DNA of 64,000 nt from Pseudonocardia abyssalis (GCF_019263705.2 NZ_JADQDK010000001.1:6209230-6273229); one strand, 5' to 3'. Shown: positions 26,167 to 35,756, counted from the stretch's first letter. The notes: generated from the letters alone by a model not told the origin. Program-made: numbers and translations.

Positions 26167-26587
26167 GTACGGCGCCGTCGAGGTTCGCCAGCACACCCTC
26201 GTGGATCCGGCGCAGGCCCTTCGGCGCGAACGTCCGCTCGAAGAAGCCGCCGATCCCGCCCGCGCCCTTCCAGGTGGTGACGACGCGGACGGTGCTGCGG
26301 TGCGTTCCCTCGGACGTGACCGTCCACGTCGTGACCATCGAGGAGTTCGCGTCGCGCTCGACGATCGTGGCGTTGTCGGGCTTCTCGACGGCGACGAGCT
26401 GGTCGCGCACCCGCTTCTCGGTGGCGGCGAGCTTCCAGTGCACCCGCCCGTCGGGCTCGGTCCGGTACTCCGAGTAGTGCTCGGTGAGGATCGTCGGACG
26501 GACCTTCTCGTAGTCGCCGAGTGCCGTGCTGACCGTCTCCGCGGGGGCGTCGATCGTGCGCTCGGCCGTAGCCGTCACCTGTGCCAT
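26159..26587 (-). CDS. SRPBCC (polyketide cyclase/START-like) family protein
   Basis: A 142-residue hydrophobic-ligand-binding fold protein. It begins VTATAERTIDAPAETV, the usual SRPBCC first strand. Helices and sheet follow (EYRTEPDGRVHWKLAATEKR, TTWTVTSEGTHRSTVRVVTT), with a C-terminal amphipathic helix GFFERTFAPKGLRRIHEGVL. The ligand is unknown. ATG at 26,587 is preferred over ATG 26,596, as the domain starts right after it. It is coupled to the downstream sugar kinase. Confidence 0.8.
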   Translation of the reverse strand: MAQVTATAERTIDAPAETVSTALGDYEKVRPTILTEHYSEYRTEPDGRVHWKLAATEKRVRDQLVAVEKPDNATIVERDANSSMVTTWTVTSEGTHRSTVRVVTTWKGAGGIGGFFERTFAPKGLRRIHEGVLANLDGAVRG

Positions 26588-26983
26588 GGCGGCCATCCTG
26601 CCGCACGCCCGGCACCGGTCGCGCGACGCCGGCGGGATGACCGAGGTGCTGTCGGCGGTCGACCGCGGCGACACCGCCCGGTCCACGCCGACCTGGTGCT
26701 GGGGGTGTCCGCCGACCTCGCCCCGATCGAGTGGTGAGAGCGGGCGGCCCGGCCACCGCGGTTGCACCCGTCCCGATCGCGAGGAGACGGGCGGCCGACG
26801 ACGAGCCCCGCCCGCACAACCGCCCGCTCCGCGCGGAGCAAGGATCGGCCCGGGCCGACCGTCGAGGACCCGCGAGAGACATCGGTACACAACTCGTGGC
26901 TCCAGCTGCCCCCGTACCCCGCCCGCCCACCGCCGCTGCGACGGCGGGCCTTCGCTCGCCGCCGCTGCCGGGCGGGACCGCGA
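26588..26983. other. Gene-poor spacer
   Basis: No gene is supported in these 396 bases. Short open frames on either strand lack family features. A weak GC stem (CCGCCG/CGGCGG, around 26,932-26,949) sits downstream of the type VII-associated operon and could end it. Confidence 0.4.
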
Positions 26984-27907
26984 TCAGCCGGGGGAGGGTG
27001 CGTCCCAGCCCTGACGGTCCTGTGCGGCGTTGGTGAGCTGCTTGCCCGTCTCGATCACCTCCGCGGCCCGGACCGTGCCGGCACCGCTCAGGATCCCCTC
27101 GCCCGTCGTGTCGAGGAGGGGGGCGGCGGCGCGGACCTGCGCCACGGTGTCGCGCATCGCCGAGACCAGCTGGTGGGCGGTGCGGCCGGAGGCGTCGAGG
27201 GCGTCGAGCAGGCGGGAGATCTGCTGGACGAACGAGCGCGCCAGTCGCTCCGCCCGCACGATCGCCTGCACCGCCGCGGCGGCGAGCGATCCACCGGCGG
27301 TGAGGAAGGCGAGCACGCCCGACCAGAGCAGCAGCTGCAGGAGGAGCCACACGAACTCCGCGATCTGGTCGCGGATCCAGGAGCGAATCGCCGCGACCCC
27401 GGCGCCGGACACCAGGATCACCGACGACAGGCGCTCGGCCATCGCGGCGACGTCGTCGAGGCGGGTGGCGTAGTCGGTGACCGCGGCGCGGTAGGCGTCG
27501 GCCGCGGCCCCCTCCCAGTCCGGGGAGCCGCCGGCGAGCTCTCCTCGGTACCCGGCGGCCACCGAGGAGAGCTGCGCGCCGACGTTGCGCCAGGTCTGCG
27601 CCTGGGCCTTGATCTGGGTCGGGTCACCGGCGAGGGCGTCGAGCGGCTCGTGCAGCCACCAGACGTGCTCGATCAACCAGCCGATGGCGGAGGTGGCGAG
27701 GGCGTCGAGCGGGTTCATCACCGCGTCCAGTCCGTCGAGCGCGGCACCGGCGGTGGTGAACCCGATCTGCAGGAGGTCGGGGTCGTCGCGCGCCCACGCG
27801 GCGTTCATGTCGGCGACGCTCGATGTGGCGCCCGCGCCCTCCCAGTTGTCGAGCGGCTGGGCGTCCTCGTTCTCCGCCTCGACGATCAGCGGGTTCGGCG
27901 CGGTCAT
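26984..27907 (-). CDS. WXG100/PPE-like type VII secretion-associated protein
   Basis: A 307-residue protein. The N-terminal half is helical, with a WxG-type turn in GSPDWEGAAADAYRAAVTD followed by a second amphipathic helix, the fold of ESX substrates. Residues about 165-205 are strongly hydrophobic (AEFVWLLLQLLLWSGVLAFL). The C-terminal roughly 100 residues are helical and soluble. It is the third gene of a compact operon (stop/start overlaps of four bases) after YbaB-like and EspC-like genes, a common arrangement around type VII substrates. No toxin domain is recognisable at the C-terminus, so it is more likely a structural or secreted helical substrate than an effector toxin. Confidence 0.7.
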   Translation of the reverse strand: MTAPNPLIVEAENEDAQPLDNWEGAGATSSVADMNAAWARDDPDLLQIGFTTAGAALDGLDAVMNPLDALATSAIGWLIEHVWWLHEPLDALAGDPTQIKAQAQTWRNVGAQLSSVAAGYRGELAGGSPDWEGAAADAYRAAVTDYATRLDDVAAMAERLSSVILVSGAGVAAIRSWIRDQIAEFVWLLLQLLLWSGVLAFLTAGGSLAAAAVQAIVRAERLARSFVQQISRLLDALDASGRTAHQLVSAMRDTVAQVRAAAPLLDTTGEGILSGAGTVRAAEVIETGKQLTNAAQDRQGWDAPSPG

Positions 27908-28206
27908 CGCGGCGGCCGGAACAGCTCGGCGGTGACCCGCTCGGCGTGCTCGTAGGCGTCGCGCGTGGCGCGCAGGCCGACGACGAAGCCCTCCGACTCG
28001 TCGGCGAGCCCGCGGACCGCGTGCGCCCCGATGCCCGCCGCCACCCCGACGGCGAGGGCGAACACCTGCCCGAGCAGCCCGTAGGAGAGCGGGTCGAGCG
28101 GGCGTCCGGCGTCGCCTGCCCGGCGCATCGGCTCCGCGACCGACCCCTCGACGAAGCCGATGTGCGCCCCGATGTCGCCGAGCCGGAACCCGAAGTCGGC
28201 GTTCAC
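27904..28206 (-). CDS. EspC-like type VII secretion target protein
   Basis: A 100-residue small helical protein. It has the family order of an N-terminal helix, the central LDPLSYGLLGQVFALAVGVA and a C-terminal helix ending GLRATRDAYEHAERVTAELF, which matches the ESX/EspC target family (Y-G-L-x-x-Q, then ADxYxxxD-like). Such proteins are exported by, or serve as partners in, type VII systems. GTG at 28,206 overlaps the upstream YbaB-like stop (GTGA), and its own stop overlaps the next start (ATGA). No ESX core ATPase or channel gene is in the window. Confidence 0.65.
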   Translation of the reverse strand: MNADFGFRLGDIGAHIGFVEGSVAEPMRRAGDAGRPLDPLSYGLLGQVFALAVGVAAGIGAHAVRGLADESEGFVVGLRATRDAYEHAERVTAELFRPPR

Positions 28207-28547
28207 GACCCCGACCCCTGGTACGAGCGGATCACCTGCATCGCCTCGCTGTCGCCACCGAGCAGCGGGGCGACGGCCTCGGTCACCCGACGGTCGGCCT
28301 CGGCCTGTGCCCGGGCCGCGGTCTCGACGACGAGCGCGGCCAACTGGACCCGGGAGAGTGCCTCGCTGCGCTCGGAGAACACGATGCGCCGCACCGCGCC
28401 CCCGGGGGCGACGGTGACCGACACCGCCCCGTCGGGGCTCGCGGCCGTGCCGTCGACGCCGGCGAGCGCGGCCTGCGCGCGGTCGGCACGGGCCTTGAGG
28501 TCCGTGAGCCGGTGCTGGTAGCTGTCGAGCCACTGTCGTCCGTCCAT
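28203..28547 (-). CDS. YbaB/EbfC-family protein of a type VII-associated operon
   Basis: A 114-residue protein. It has an N-terminal coiled-coil helix (LDSYQHRLTDLKARADRAQA), a central beta sheet (GAVSVTVAPGGAVRRIVFSE) and a C-terminal helix (LAALVVETAARAQAEADRRV). This matches the YbaB/EbfC fold, a dimeric nucleoid-associated or chaperone-like protein. In actinobacteria members of this branch often stand first in operons of EspC-like and WXG100-like genes, as here. ATG at 28,547 gives the normal family length. Confidence 0.7.
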   Translation of the reverse strand: MDGRQWLDSYQHRLTDLKARADRAQAALAGVDGTAASPDGAVSVTVAPGGAVRRIVFSERSEALSRVQLAALVVETAARAQAEADRRVTEAVAPLLGGDSEAMQVIRSYQGSGS

Positions 28548-28625
28548 GCCCGCGGACGGTACGGACGGAGGGCCGCACTCCGTGGGCGTTCGGTGAAACC
28601 CGTCGCGCTCACGTAGCGTCGATGC

Positions 28626-29573
28626 GTGATCGACGATCGGGCACAGGCCCTGGCCCACGTGGTGCGGGGCGGGACGGTGGAGTCGGTGCACCGCGGGCAC
28701 CTCGTCGCGCTCGACGGCGGCGGCTCGACGGTCCTGCACCGCGGCGACCCGGGCGTCACGATCTTCGCGCGGTCCGCGCTCAAGCCCGTGCAGGCCGTCG
28801 CGATGCTGCGCGCCGGACTCGACATCGACGACGAGCTGCTCGCGCTCGCCTGCTCCAGCCACTCCGGAGAGCCGCTGCACGTCGACGGGGTCCGCCGGAT
28901 CCTCGCCGCCGCGGGCCGCACCGAGGACGACCTGGCCAACACTCCCGCCTACCCGCTCGGCGAGGACGTCGGCGCCACCTGGCGGGCCGACAGGTTCGGC
29001 CCGTCGTCACTGGTGCAGAACTGTTCGGGCAAGCACGCCGCGATGATCGCCACGTGCGTGGCGGCCGGCTGGCCCGTCGAGGGCTACCGCGACCCGGCGC
29101 ACCCGCTCCAGAAGGCGGTCCGGGAGACCGTGGAGGAACTCACCGGCGACACCGCCGAGCACGTCACGGTCGACGGCTGCGGCGCGCCGCTCTACTCCTG
29201 CACCCTCACCGGCCTCGCGCACGCCTTCGCGTGGCTCGTCCTGGCCGAGCCCGGCACGCCCGAGCAGCGGGTGGCTGCGGCCATGTCGGCGCATCCCGAA
29301 TGGGTCGGCGGCATCGGCCGCGACGTCACCGGGTTCATGGCCGACGTGCCCGGTCTCGTCGCCAAGGACGGGGCGGAGGGGGTGTGGGCGGCCGCCCTGC
29401 CCGACGGCGGCGCGGTCGCGGTGAAGGTGCTCGACGGGGCGATGCGGCCGCTGCCGGTCGTCGTCGCCGAGGCGCTGCGCGCACTGGGCGCCGACATCCC
29501 CGACGACCTGGGCCGACGTCCGGTGCTGGGTGGCGGGGAACCGGTGGGGGAGATCCGAGCGGTCCTGCGCTGA
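28626..29573 (+). CDS. Asparaginase (L-asparaginase II family)
   Basis: A 315-residue protein of the thermolabile asparaginase-II family (PF06089), distinct from the bacterial type I/II Asn amidohydrolases. Typical segments are VESVHRGHLVALDGGG, FARSALKPVQAVAML, LALACSSHSGEPLHVDGVR, NCSGKHAAMIATCVAAGW, VDGCGAPLYSCTLTGLAHAF and the C-terminal VKVLDGAMRPLPVVVAEALR. It would hydrolyse asparagine to aspartate and ammonia in the cytoplasm. GTG at 28,626 gives the normal start. It is divergent from the type VII-associated operon, with 78 bp between them. Confidence 0.85.
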   Translation: MIDDRAQALAHVVRGGTVESVHRGHLVALDGGGSTVLHRGDPGVTIFARSALKPVQAVAMLRAGLDIDDELLALACSSHSGEPLHVDGVRRILAAAGRTEDDLANTPAYPLGEDVGATWRADRFGPSSLVQNCSGKHAAMIATCVAAGWPVEGYRDPAHPLQKAVRETVEELTGDTAEHVTVDGCGAPLYSCTLTGLAHAFAWLVLAEPGTPEQRVAAAMSAHPEWVGGIGRDVTGFMADVPGLVAKDGAEGVWAAALPDGGAVAVKVLDGAMRPLPVVVAEALRALGADIPDDLGRRPVLGGGEPVGEIRAVLR

Positions 29574-29619
29574 CGGGCCCGCGCGCGGTGACGGGCACGC
29601 TGCGTGATCTCCTGGTCGC

Positions 29620-30162
29620 ATGAGACGGCTCCTGCTCCCCGCACTCCTCGTCCTGACCCTCGCCGGCTGCGGCGGCGCCGAGACCGCCGCCCCCGCCGCG
29701 TCCCCGTCGACCGCCGCGTCGTCCGCCTCCGCGACCGCCGCCGCCCCGGCCGGCCCCGAGGGCGGCGTTCCCGGTCTGTCCGGTGACCCCACCGACCTGA
29801 CGGCCCCCACCCAGGCCGGGGCCGGCTCGGGCGCGCCGCCGACCGAGCTGCTCCTCGAGGACGTCGTCGTCGGGGAGGGCGCCGCGGCGACCCAGGCCGA
29901 CACGGTGAACGTCCGTTACACCGGCACGCTGTGGTCGGACGGCTCGACCTTCGACAGCTCGTGGTCGCGCGGCGACGCCCCCATCGAGTTCCCGCTGGAC
30001 CAGGTCGTCCCCGGCTTCTCGCAGGGCATCGAGGGCATGGCGCCGGGCGGGCGCCGCGTCATCGTGATGCCGCCGGACCTGGCCTACGGCGACAACCCGC
30101 CCCCCGGCCTGCCCGCCGGTGCCACGCTGGTCTTCGTCGTGGACCTCGTCGGCATCAGCTGA
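29620..30162 (+). CDS. FKBP-type peptidyl-prolyl isomerase lipoprotein
   Basis: A 180-residue exported lipoprotein. The signal peptide ends in the lipobox LTLAGC, so Cys17 would be lipid-modified. A low-complexity Ala/Ser/Pro linker (about 20-45) precedes the FKBP domain. That domain has VNVRYTGTLWSDGSTFDSSW, the FPLDQVVPGFSQGIEGMAPG core and MPPDLAYGDNPPPGLP, keeping the usual aromatic and Asp pocket residues. It would catalyse proline isomerisation during folding outside the membrane. It is convergent with copA, with the stop codons adjacent. Confidence 0.9.
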   Translation: MRRLLLPALLVLTLAGCGGAETAAPAASPSTAASSASATAAAPAGPEGGVPGLSGDPTDLTAPTQAGAGSGAPPTELLLEDVVVGEGAAATQADTVNVRYTGTLWSDGSTFDSSWSRGDAPIEFPLDQVVPGFSQGIEGMAPGGRRVIVMPPDLAYGDNPPPGLPAGATLVFVVDLVGIS

Positions 30163-32361
30163 TCACCGCGCGGGCCGGAACCCCCGCAGCCGCAGGCTGT
30201 TGGCCACCACGAACGCCGAGCTGAACGCCATGGCTGCCCCGGCGATCATGGGGTTGAGCAGTCCGGAGGCGGCCAGCGGCAGGGCGGCGACGTTGTAGGC
30301 GAAGGCCCAGAACAGGTTGCCCTTGATGGTGCCGAGCGTGCGGCGCGAGAGCCGGATCGCGTCGCCGACGGCCCGCAGGTCGCCGCGGACCAGCGTCAGG
30401 TCGCTCGCCTCGATCGCCACGTCGGTGCCGGTGCCCATCGCGAGCCCGAGGTCGGCCTGGGCGAGTGCGGCGGCGTCGTTGACGCCGTCGCCGACCATCG
30501 CCACGACCTTCCCCTCGTCCTGCAGCCGCTTCACGACGTCGAGCTTGTCGGCGGGCAGCACCTCGGCGATCACGTCGTCGATACCCACCTGCGCGGCGAC
30601 GGCGCGGGCGGCGCGGGCGTTGTCGCCGGTGAGCAGGACAGGGTGCAGGCCGAGGCCCCGGAGCTGCGCGACGGCCTCGCGCGACGTCGGCTTCACCGTG
30701 TCGGCGACGACGAGCACGGCGCGCGCCACCCCGTCCCAGGCGACGACGATCGCGGTGCGCCCGGACTCCTCGGCCGCCTCCCGCGCCGCGACCAGCGGCC
30801 CGGGCAGGTCGACGTCGACCAGTGCCGCCCGCCCCACGACGACCTCGTGGCCCTCGACGGTGCCGCGCACCCCGAGGCCCTCGACGTTCGCGAATCCGGT
30901 GACCTCCGGCAGGTCCCCGACGCGCTCCCGCGCCCCGGCCACGACGGCCGCCGCGATCGGGTGCTCCGACGCCGCCTCGACCGCCCCGGCGAACCGCAGC
31001 GCGTCCTCGTCGCCGGTGACGGAGACCAGCGACATCCGCCCCTCGGTGACGGTGCCGGTCTTGTCCAGCACGACGGTGTCGACGCGACGGGTGGACTCCA
31101 GCACCTCCGGTCCCTTGATCAGGATGCCGAGCTGGGCGCCGCGCCCGGTGCCGACGAGCAGCGCGGTGGGCGTGGCCAGCCCGAGCGCGCACGGGCACGC
31201 GACGATCAGCACCGCGACCGCCGCGGTGAACGCGGTCGCGGCCCCCGCGCCGGTGCCGAGCCAGAACCCGAGGGTGGCCGCGGCGAGGGCGATGACGACG
31301 GGCACGAACACCCCGGACACGCGGTCGGCCAGGCGCTGCACCGCGGCCTTGCCGCTCTGCGCGTCCTCGACGAGCTTCGCCATCCGGGCGAGCTGGGTGT
31401 CGGCGCCGACCCGGGTGGCCCGCACGACCAGGCGCCCGCCGGAGTTGACGCACGATCCGACCACGGCGTCACCGGGCCCGACCTCCACCGGCACCGGCTC
31501 CCCGGTCAGCAGCGAGACGTCGACGGCGGAGCTGCCGTCCTCCACCACTCCGTCGGTGGCGACCTTCTCCCCGGGGCGCACGACGAACCGGTCGCCCACG
31601 CGCAGCGACTCGACCGGCACGCGGGTCTCCGACCCGTCGCGCAGCACGGCGACGTCCTTCGCCCCCAGCTCCAGCAGCGCGCGCAGCGCCGCCCCCGCCT
31701 GCCTCTTGGACCGCGACTCGAACCACCGTCCGGCCAGCAGGAACGTCGTGACGCCCGCCGCGACCTCGAGGTAGATGTTGGCCGCGCCGTCGCTCGGCGA
31801 GATCGTCAGCTCGAAGGGGTGCACCATCCCGGGGGTGCCCGCGGTGCCCCACAGCAGGGCGTAGAGCGACCACGCGAACGCGGCCAGCACGCCCATCGAC
31901 ACCAGCGTGTCCATCGTGGCCGCGCCGTGGCGCAGGTTGGTCCAGGCCGCGCGGTGGAACGGCGCCGCCGCCCAGACGACGACCGGCCCGGCGAGCGCGA
32001 GCACGATCCACTGCCAGTACGTGAACTGCCACGCCGGCACCATCGACAGCGCGATCACCGGCACCGACAGCGCGATCGAGACGAGCAGCCGCTCGCGCAG
32101 CGGGTCGGCCACCTCCTCGACGGGAGCGGGCTCCGCGGCCGGCAGGACCGCGGTGTACCCGGCCGCCTCCACCTGCGCGACGAGCACCGCAGGATCGACG
32201 CCGGCGGGCGCCTGCACCCTGGCCTTCTCGGTGGCGTAGTTGACGCTGGCGCTCACGCCGTCGAGCTTGTTGAGCTTGCGCTCCACCCGGTTGGCGCAGG
32301 ACGCGCACGTCATCCCGCCGATCACCAGCTCGATCTCGGTGACGGGGAGCGTGGCGGTCAT
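30163..32361 (-). CDS. copA: Copper-exporting P1B-1 ATPase
   Basis: A 732-residue heavy-metal P-type ATPase that exports Cu(I). The N-terminal HMA domain has [15 protein letters not shown], and eight membrane segments follow. Other motifs are the A-domain SLLTGEPVP, the CPC ion site [18 protein letters not shown], the phosphorylation loop DKTGTVTEG, the HP locus SEHPIAAAV and the hinge [14 protein letters not shown]. All required residues are present. It is the last gene of the copper operon and overlaps the secreted HVHP protein gene by four bases. Expression is expected to follow the CsoR operator upstream of the first gene. Confidence 0.95.
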   Translation of the reverse strand: MTATLPVTEIELVIGGMTCASCANRVERKLNKLDGVSASVNYATEKARVQAPAGVDPAVLVAQVEAAGYTAVLPAAEPAPVEEVADPLRERLLVSIALSVPVIALSMVPAWQFTYWQWIVLALAGPVVVWAAAPFHRAAWTNLRHGAATMDTLVSMGVLAAFAWSLYALLWGTAGTPGMVHPFELTISPSDGAANIYLEVAAGVTTFLLAGRWFESRSKRQAGAALRALLELGAKDVAVLRDGSETRVPVESLRVGDRFVVRPGEKVATDGVVEDGSSAVDVSLLTGEPVPVEVGPGDAVVGSCVNSGGRLVVRATRVGADTQLARMAKLVEDAQSGKAAVQRLADRVSGVFVPVVIALAAATLGFWLGTGAGAATAFTAAVAVLIVACPCALGLATPTALLVGTGRGAQLGILIKGPEVLESTRRVDTVVLDKTGTVTEGRMSLVSVTGDEDALRFAGAVEAASEHPIAAAVVAGARERVGDLPEVTGFANVEGLGVRGTVEGHEVVVGRAALVDVDLPGPLVAAREAAEESGRTAIVVAWDGVARAVLVVADTVKPTSREAVAQLRGLGLHPVLLTGDNARAARAVAAQVGIDDVIAEVLPADKLDVVKRLQDEGKVVAMVGDGVNDAAALAQADLGLAMGTGTDVAIEASDLTLVRGDLRAVGDAIRLSRRTLGTIKGNLFWAFAYNVAALPLAASGLLNPMIAGAAMAFSSAFVVANSLRLRGFRPAR

Positions 32362-33263
32362 CGGGGTCCCTCCTCGTGCGAATGCGGTTCACTCTCGGCC
32401 ACGGGTCCGGTGGCCGGGCCGGTGGGCACCGTGAACTCCGCGGTGCGGACGACCCCGCCGTGGGAGAAGTCCAGGAACAGCCGGTACGTGCCGTCGCTCG
32501 GCACCTCGGCGACGAACCCGATCTCCGGCCCCGCGGGCCCGTCCGACGGGTGCACGTGCAGGTAGGCCAGGTCACCGCCGCGCAGCGCGACGAGGTGGCC
32601 GTACGCGCCGAGATAGGGATCGAGATCGGTGACGGGCACGCCGTCGCGTGCGACCGTGAGCGTGACGGGGGAGGCCCGCCCCGGCACCAGGTCGCCGTCG
32701 AGGGTGACGGAGTAGCCGCCGACCTGCGCGGTGCGGGTCGGGACGTGCTCGACGGGGACGAACTCTCCGGGCACGGACACGTCGACGCCCAGCGTCACGG
32801 GGGCGCCGCCGGTGGGGACGAAGTCGGCGAATGCGCGGTAGCTTCCGCCGTCGCGCAGCTCCAGCGGCACGGTCCAGGTCCCGTCCGGCGCCATCTCCGG
32901 GTGCACGTGCCGGAACCCGGAGCCGTCGCGGCGCACGAGGATCAGGTGCATCCGCTTCTCGTGCTCCACGTCGAACGCGGTGACGGGGGCCCCGTCGGAG
33001 CCGGTGATCGTGAACGCGAACGGGCCGCCGGTGTGGGTCGTCGCGGTGGGTCGCAGAGTGTAGCCCCGTTCGGTGACGGCCAGGCCCGGGGGTGGTTCTG
33101 TCGCTTCCGCGACGGTGCCACTGTGAGCGTCCCCGTGGGCCGCGGTGCCGGGAGCGGCGACCGCGGAACCCAGGGGACCGACAGCGGTTCCGGTCGCCCA
33201 TGCCCCGGCCGTGACCAGGACGAGCGCCGCACCGTAGGCGGTCAGCTTGGTGGTGGTGCGCAT
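32358..33263 (-). CDS. Secreted copper-operon protein with duplicated HVHP modules
   Basis: A 301-residue exported protein with an N-terminal hydrophobic signal segment (about 8-30, [20 protein letters not shown]). The mature part contains two similar beta-rich modules. The first has [19 protein letters not shown] then SYRAFADF; the second has [19 protein letters not shown] then [12 protein letters not shown]. Each therefore carries an upstream His and an HVHP motif, and the C-terminus ends [11 protein letters not shown] know no characterised function. Position between copZ and copA, with overlaps of a few bases, suggests extracytoplasmic copper binding or delivery. Confidence 0.8.
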   Translation of the reverse strand: MRTTTKLTAYGAALVLVTAGAWATGTAVGPLGSAVAAPGTAAHGDAHSGTVAEATEPPPGLAVTERGYTLRPTATTHTGGPFAFTITGSDGAPVTAFDVEHEKRMHLILVRRDGSGFRHVHPEMAPDGTWTVPLELRDGGSYRAFADFVPTGGAPVTLGVDVSVPGEFVPVEHVPTRTAQVGGYSVTLDGDLVPGRASPVTLTVARDGVPVTDLDPYLGAYGHLVALRGGDLAYLHVHPSDGPAGPEIGFVAEVPSDGTYRLFLDFSHGGVVRTAEFTVPTGPATGPVAESEPHSHEEGPR

Positions 33264-33265
33264 GG

Positions 33266-33472
33266 TCAGGCGGCCACCGCGTACCCGGCCTCGGCGACGG
33301 CGGCGCGTACGGCGCCGTCGTCGAGCGGGGCGGCGCTGCGGACGGTGACGGCCCCGGTGGGCAGGTCGACCGCGACGGCCGTGACGCCGTCGATCTCGGT
33401 GATCTCCTCGGTGACCGACGCGACGCAGTGCTCGCAGGTCATGCCGGTGACGGTCCAGGTGTGCTCGGTCAT
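33266..33472 (-). CDS. copZ: Copper chaperone, heavy-metal-associated domain
   Basis: A 68-residue single HMA domain (ferredoxin-like fold) with the Cu(I) site GMTCEHCVASVTEEI. It is the normal length for CopZ/Atx1. It would carry Cu(I) in the cytoplasm to the ATPases and perhaps to CsoR. It lies between csoR (14 bp away) and the secreted HVHP protein (2 bp away). Confidence 0.92.
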   Translation of the reverse strand: MTEHTWTVTGMTCEHCVASVTEEITEIDGVTAVAVDLPTGAVTVRSAAPLDDGAVRAAVAEAGYAVAA

Positions 33473-33486
33473 GTCGTTTCCTTCCT

Positions 33487-33768
33487 CTACGAACGGACGA
33501 GGCGCGCGATGGCCGCGCTGGCCTCGGCGACCTTGTCGTCGGCCGCCTGCCCTCCCTGGGCGACGGCCTCGGAGACGCAGTGGCGCAGGTGCTCGTCGAG
33601 CAGGCCGAGTGCCACTGCCTCCAGCGCCTTCGTGGCGGCGGAGACCTGCGTGAGGACGTCGATGCAGTACTTGTCGTCCTCGATCATCTTGGCGATCCCG
33701 CGTACCTGGCCCTCGATGCGCTTCATGCGCTTGAGGTAGGCGTCCTTGTCCTGGGCGTATCCGTTCAC
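33487..33768 (-). CDS. csoR: Copper-sensing transcriptional repressor
   Basis: A 93-residue all-helical CsoR. The Cu(I) ligands Cys35 (DKYCIDVL), His60 and Cys64 (DEHLRHCV) match the Cys-His-Cys triad of the mycobacterial protein (36/61/65). The N-terminal RMKRIEGQVRGI forms the DNA-contact helix. Cu(I) binding releases DNA. GTG at 33,768 overlaps the stop of the upstream ATPase (GTGA), so the repressor is made from the same message it controls. The likely operator is at 35,773-35,789. Confidence 0.95.
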   Translation of the reverse strand: MNGYAQDKDAYLKRMKRIEGQVRGIAKMIEDDKYCIDVLTQVSAATKALEAVALGLLDEHLRHCVSEAVAQGGQAADDKVAEASAAIARLVRS

Positions 33769-35756
33769 GACTCCACCATACTCTGCGGGGGTACCGTACG
33801 CAGGTCCACCCGGCGCAGCAGCTGTGCGTTCAGTGCCACGACGACCGTCGACAGGCTCATCGCGACGGCCCCGGCCGCGGGCGGCAGCACGAACCCGGCC
33901 CCGGCCAGCACCCCGGCGGCCAGCGGTACCGACAGCACGTTGTACCCGGTGGCCCAGAGGAGGTTCTGCACCATCTTGCGGTACCCCGCCCGGGAGAGCC
34001 GCCGCACGGCGAGCACCGCGCGCGGGTCGTCGGTGGCCAGCACGACCCCGGCGGACTCCATCGCCACGTCCGTGCCGGCCCCGATCGCGATGCCGACGTC
34101 CGCGCGGGCCAGCGCGGGAGCGTCGTTGACGCCGTCGCCGACCATCGCCACCCGGAGCCCGCGTGCCTGCAGCCGGGCCACGGCGGCGTCCTTGTCGGCG
34201 GGCAGCACCTCCGCGACGACCTCGTCGACGCCCAGTTCGGCACCGACGGCCTCCGCGACGTCCCGCGCGTCCCCGGTGATCATGACGACGCGGACTCCCG
34301 CCGCGTGCAGCCCGTCGACGGCCTCGCGCGACTCCGGACGGACCGCGTCGGCGAGCGCGATCGCGCCGACCACCACCCCGTCGCGGACGACGTGCAGCAC
34401 GGTCGCGCCGCTGCGGGTGTCCAGCGGGTCGAGGGCCAGTTCGCGCAGCAGGGCCGGGCCGCCGACGGCGACCTCGTGCCCGTCGACCACCGCCTGCACG
34501 CCGCGGCCGGTCAGCGACCGGAAGCCGCGGGCGGCGGGGACGGTCGGCGCCGCGGCGACGATCGCGCGGGCCAGTGGGTGCTCGGAGTCCGACTCGGCCG
34601 CCGCGGCCAGTGCGAGCACCTCGTCGCGGGTGCGTCCCGGGGCCGGGGAGACGGCGACGACGGTCGGCTCGCCGCGCGTCAGGGTGCCGGTCTTGTCGAA
34701 CAGCACGGCGTCGACCGAGCGCATCCGCTCGAGCGCGAGCCGGTCCTTCACGAGGATCCCCGCGCGCGCCGACATCGACGTCGAGATCGCGATGACCAGT
34801 GGGATCGCCAGACCCAGAGCGTGCGGGCAGGCGATGACCAGCACGGTGACGGTGCGTTCGACCGCGGCGTCGAGGTCGCCCAAGGCGGTCCACACGGCGA
34901 AGGTCAGTGCCCCGGACGCGGCCGCGAACCAGAACAGCACGGCGGCGGCCCGGTCGGCGAGGGCCTGTGCGCGGGATCGGGACGCCTGCGCGTCGGCGAC
35001 CAGGCGCCGGATTCCGGCGAGCGCGGTGTCCTCGCCGACGGCGGAGACCCGGACGCGGATCGCGGAGTCGGTGGCGACCGTACCGGCGACCACGCGGTCG
35101 CCCGCCCCGCGCAGTGCGGGGCGCGACTCGCCGGTGACCGTCGACTCGTCCACCTCCGCGGCCCCCTCGGTGACGGTCCCGTCGGCGGGGACGCGGCCGC
35201 CGGAACGGACGAGCACCACGTCGCCGACGACGAGGCCGGCCAGCGGGACCGCCGTCACCGTGCCGTCGGCGGACACCCGCTCCGCGGAGTCGGGGAGCAG
35301 GTCGGCCAGGGCGTCCAGGGCGCCGGAGGCCTGTCCGAGCGCCCGCATCTCCAGCCAGTGCCCGAGCAGCATGATGACGACCAGCAGCGCGAGCTCCCAC
35401 CAGAAGTCGAGCATCAGGTCGCCGAGTCCGAGCGTCGTCGCGGTGCTGGCGACCGCGGCGACGGTGATCGCCAGTGCGACCAGCGTCATCATCCCGGGCC
35501 GTCGCGCCCGTACCTCGCCGACGGCGCCGGTGAGGAAGGGCCATCCGCCGTAGAGGTAGAGGGCCAGGCCGAGCGTCGGCGGGATCCCGGTGGCCCAGCC
35601 CGGCACCGTGTAGCCGAGCAGGTCGGCGAGCATCGGGCTGGCCACGACGACGGGCACCGCGAGCACCAGGCTGATCCAGAACCGGTCGCGGAACCGGGCG
35701 GCGTGGTCGTGGTGGTCGTGCGCGTGCGGAGCGGCCACGGCGTGGTCGATGGTCAT
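33765..35756 (-). CDS. copB: CopB-like heavy-metal ATPase (CPH type)
   Basis: A 663-residue P1B ATPase lacking an HMA domain and instead having a His-rich N-terminus (APHAHDHHDHAARF). The ion site reads IACPHALGLAIPLVI, the CPH signature of P1B-3 (CopB) pumps associated with Cu(II), Cu(I) or Ag(I). Other motifs are ESTVTGESRP, DKTGTLTRGEP, SEHPLARAIV and GDGVNDAPALARAD. The enzyme looks complete. It is the first gene of the copper operon, directly downstream of the CsoR-like palindrome, and its stop overlaps csoR. Confidence 0.93.
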   Translation of the reverse strand: MTIDHAVAAPHAHDHHDHAARFRDRFWISLVLAVPVVVASPMLADLLGYTVPGWATGIPPTLGLALYLYGGWPFLTGAVGEVRARRPGMMTLVALAITVAAVASTATTLGLGDLMLDFWWELALLVVIMLLGHWLEMRALGQASGALDALADLLPDSAERVSADGTVTAVPLAGLVVGDVVLVRSGGRVPADGTVTEGAAEVDESTVTGESRPALRGAGDRVVAGTVATDSAIRVRVSAVGEDTALAGIRRLVADAQASRSRAQALADRAAAVLFWFAAASGALTFAVWTALGDLDAAVERTVTVLVIACPHALGLAIPLVIAISTSMSARAGILVKDRLALERMRSVDAVLFDKTGTLTRGEPTVVAVSPAPGRTRDEVLALAAAAESDSEHPLARAIVAAAPTVPAARGFRSLTGRGVQAVVDGHEVAVGGPALLRELALDPLDTRSGATVLHVVRDGVVVGAIALADAVRPESREAVDGLHAAGVRVVMITGDARDVAEAVGAELGVDEVVAEVLPADKDAAVARLQARGLRVAMVGDGVNDAPALARADVGIAIGAGTDVAMESAGVVLATDDPRAVLAVRRLSRAGYRKMVQNLLWATGYNVLSVPLAAGVLAGAGFVLPPAAGAVAMSLSTVVVALNAQLLRRVDLRTVPPQSMVES

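Noticed and set aside
26641..26737. Start of an ECF sigma factor (MTEVLSAVDRGD)
   Set aside because: The resemblance covers a dozen residues only, with no sigma domain following.
33769..33785. Second CsoR operator before csoR (TACTCTGCGGGGGTA)
   Set aside because: It is a poor palindrome inside the ATPase coding end, and csoR is translationally coupled, so no separate promoter is needed.
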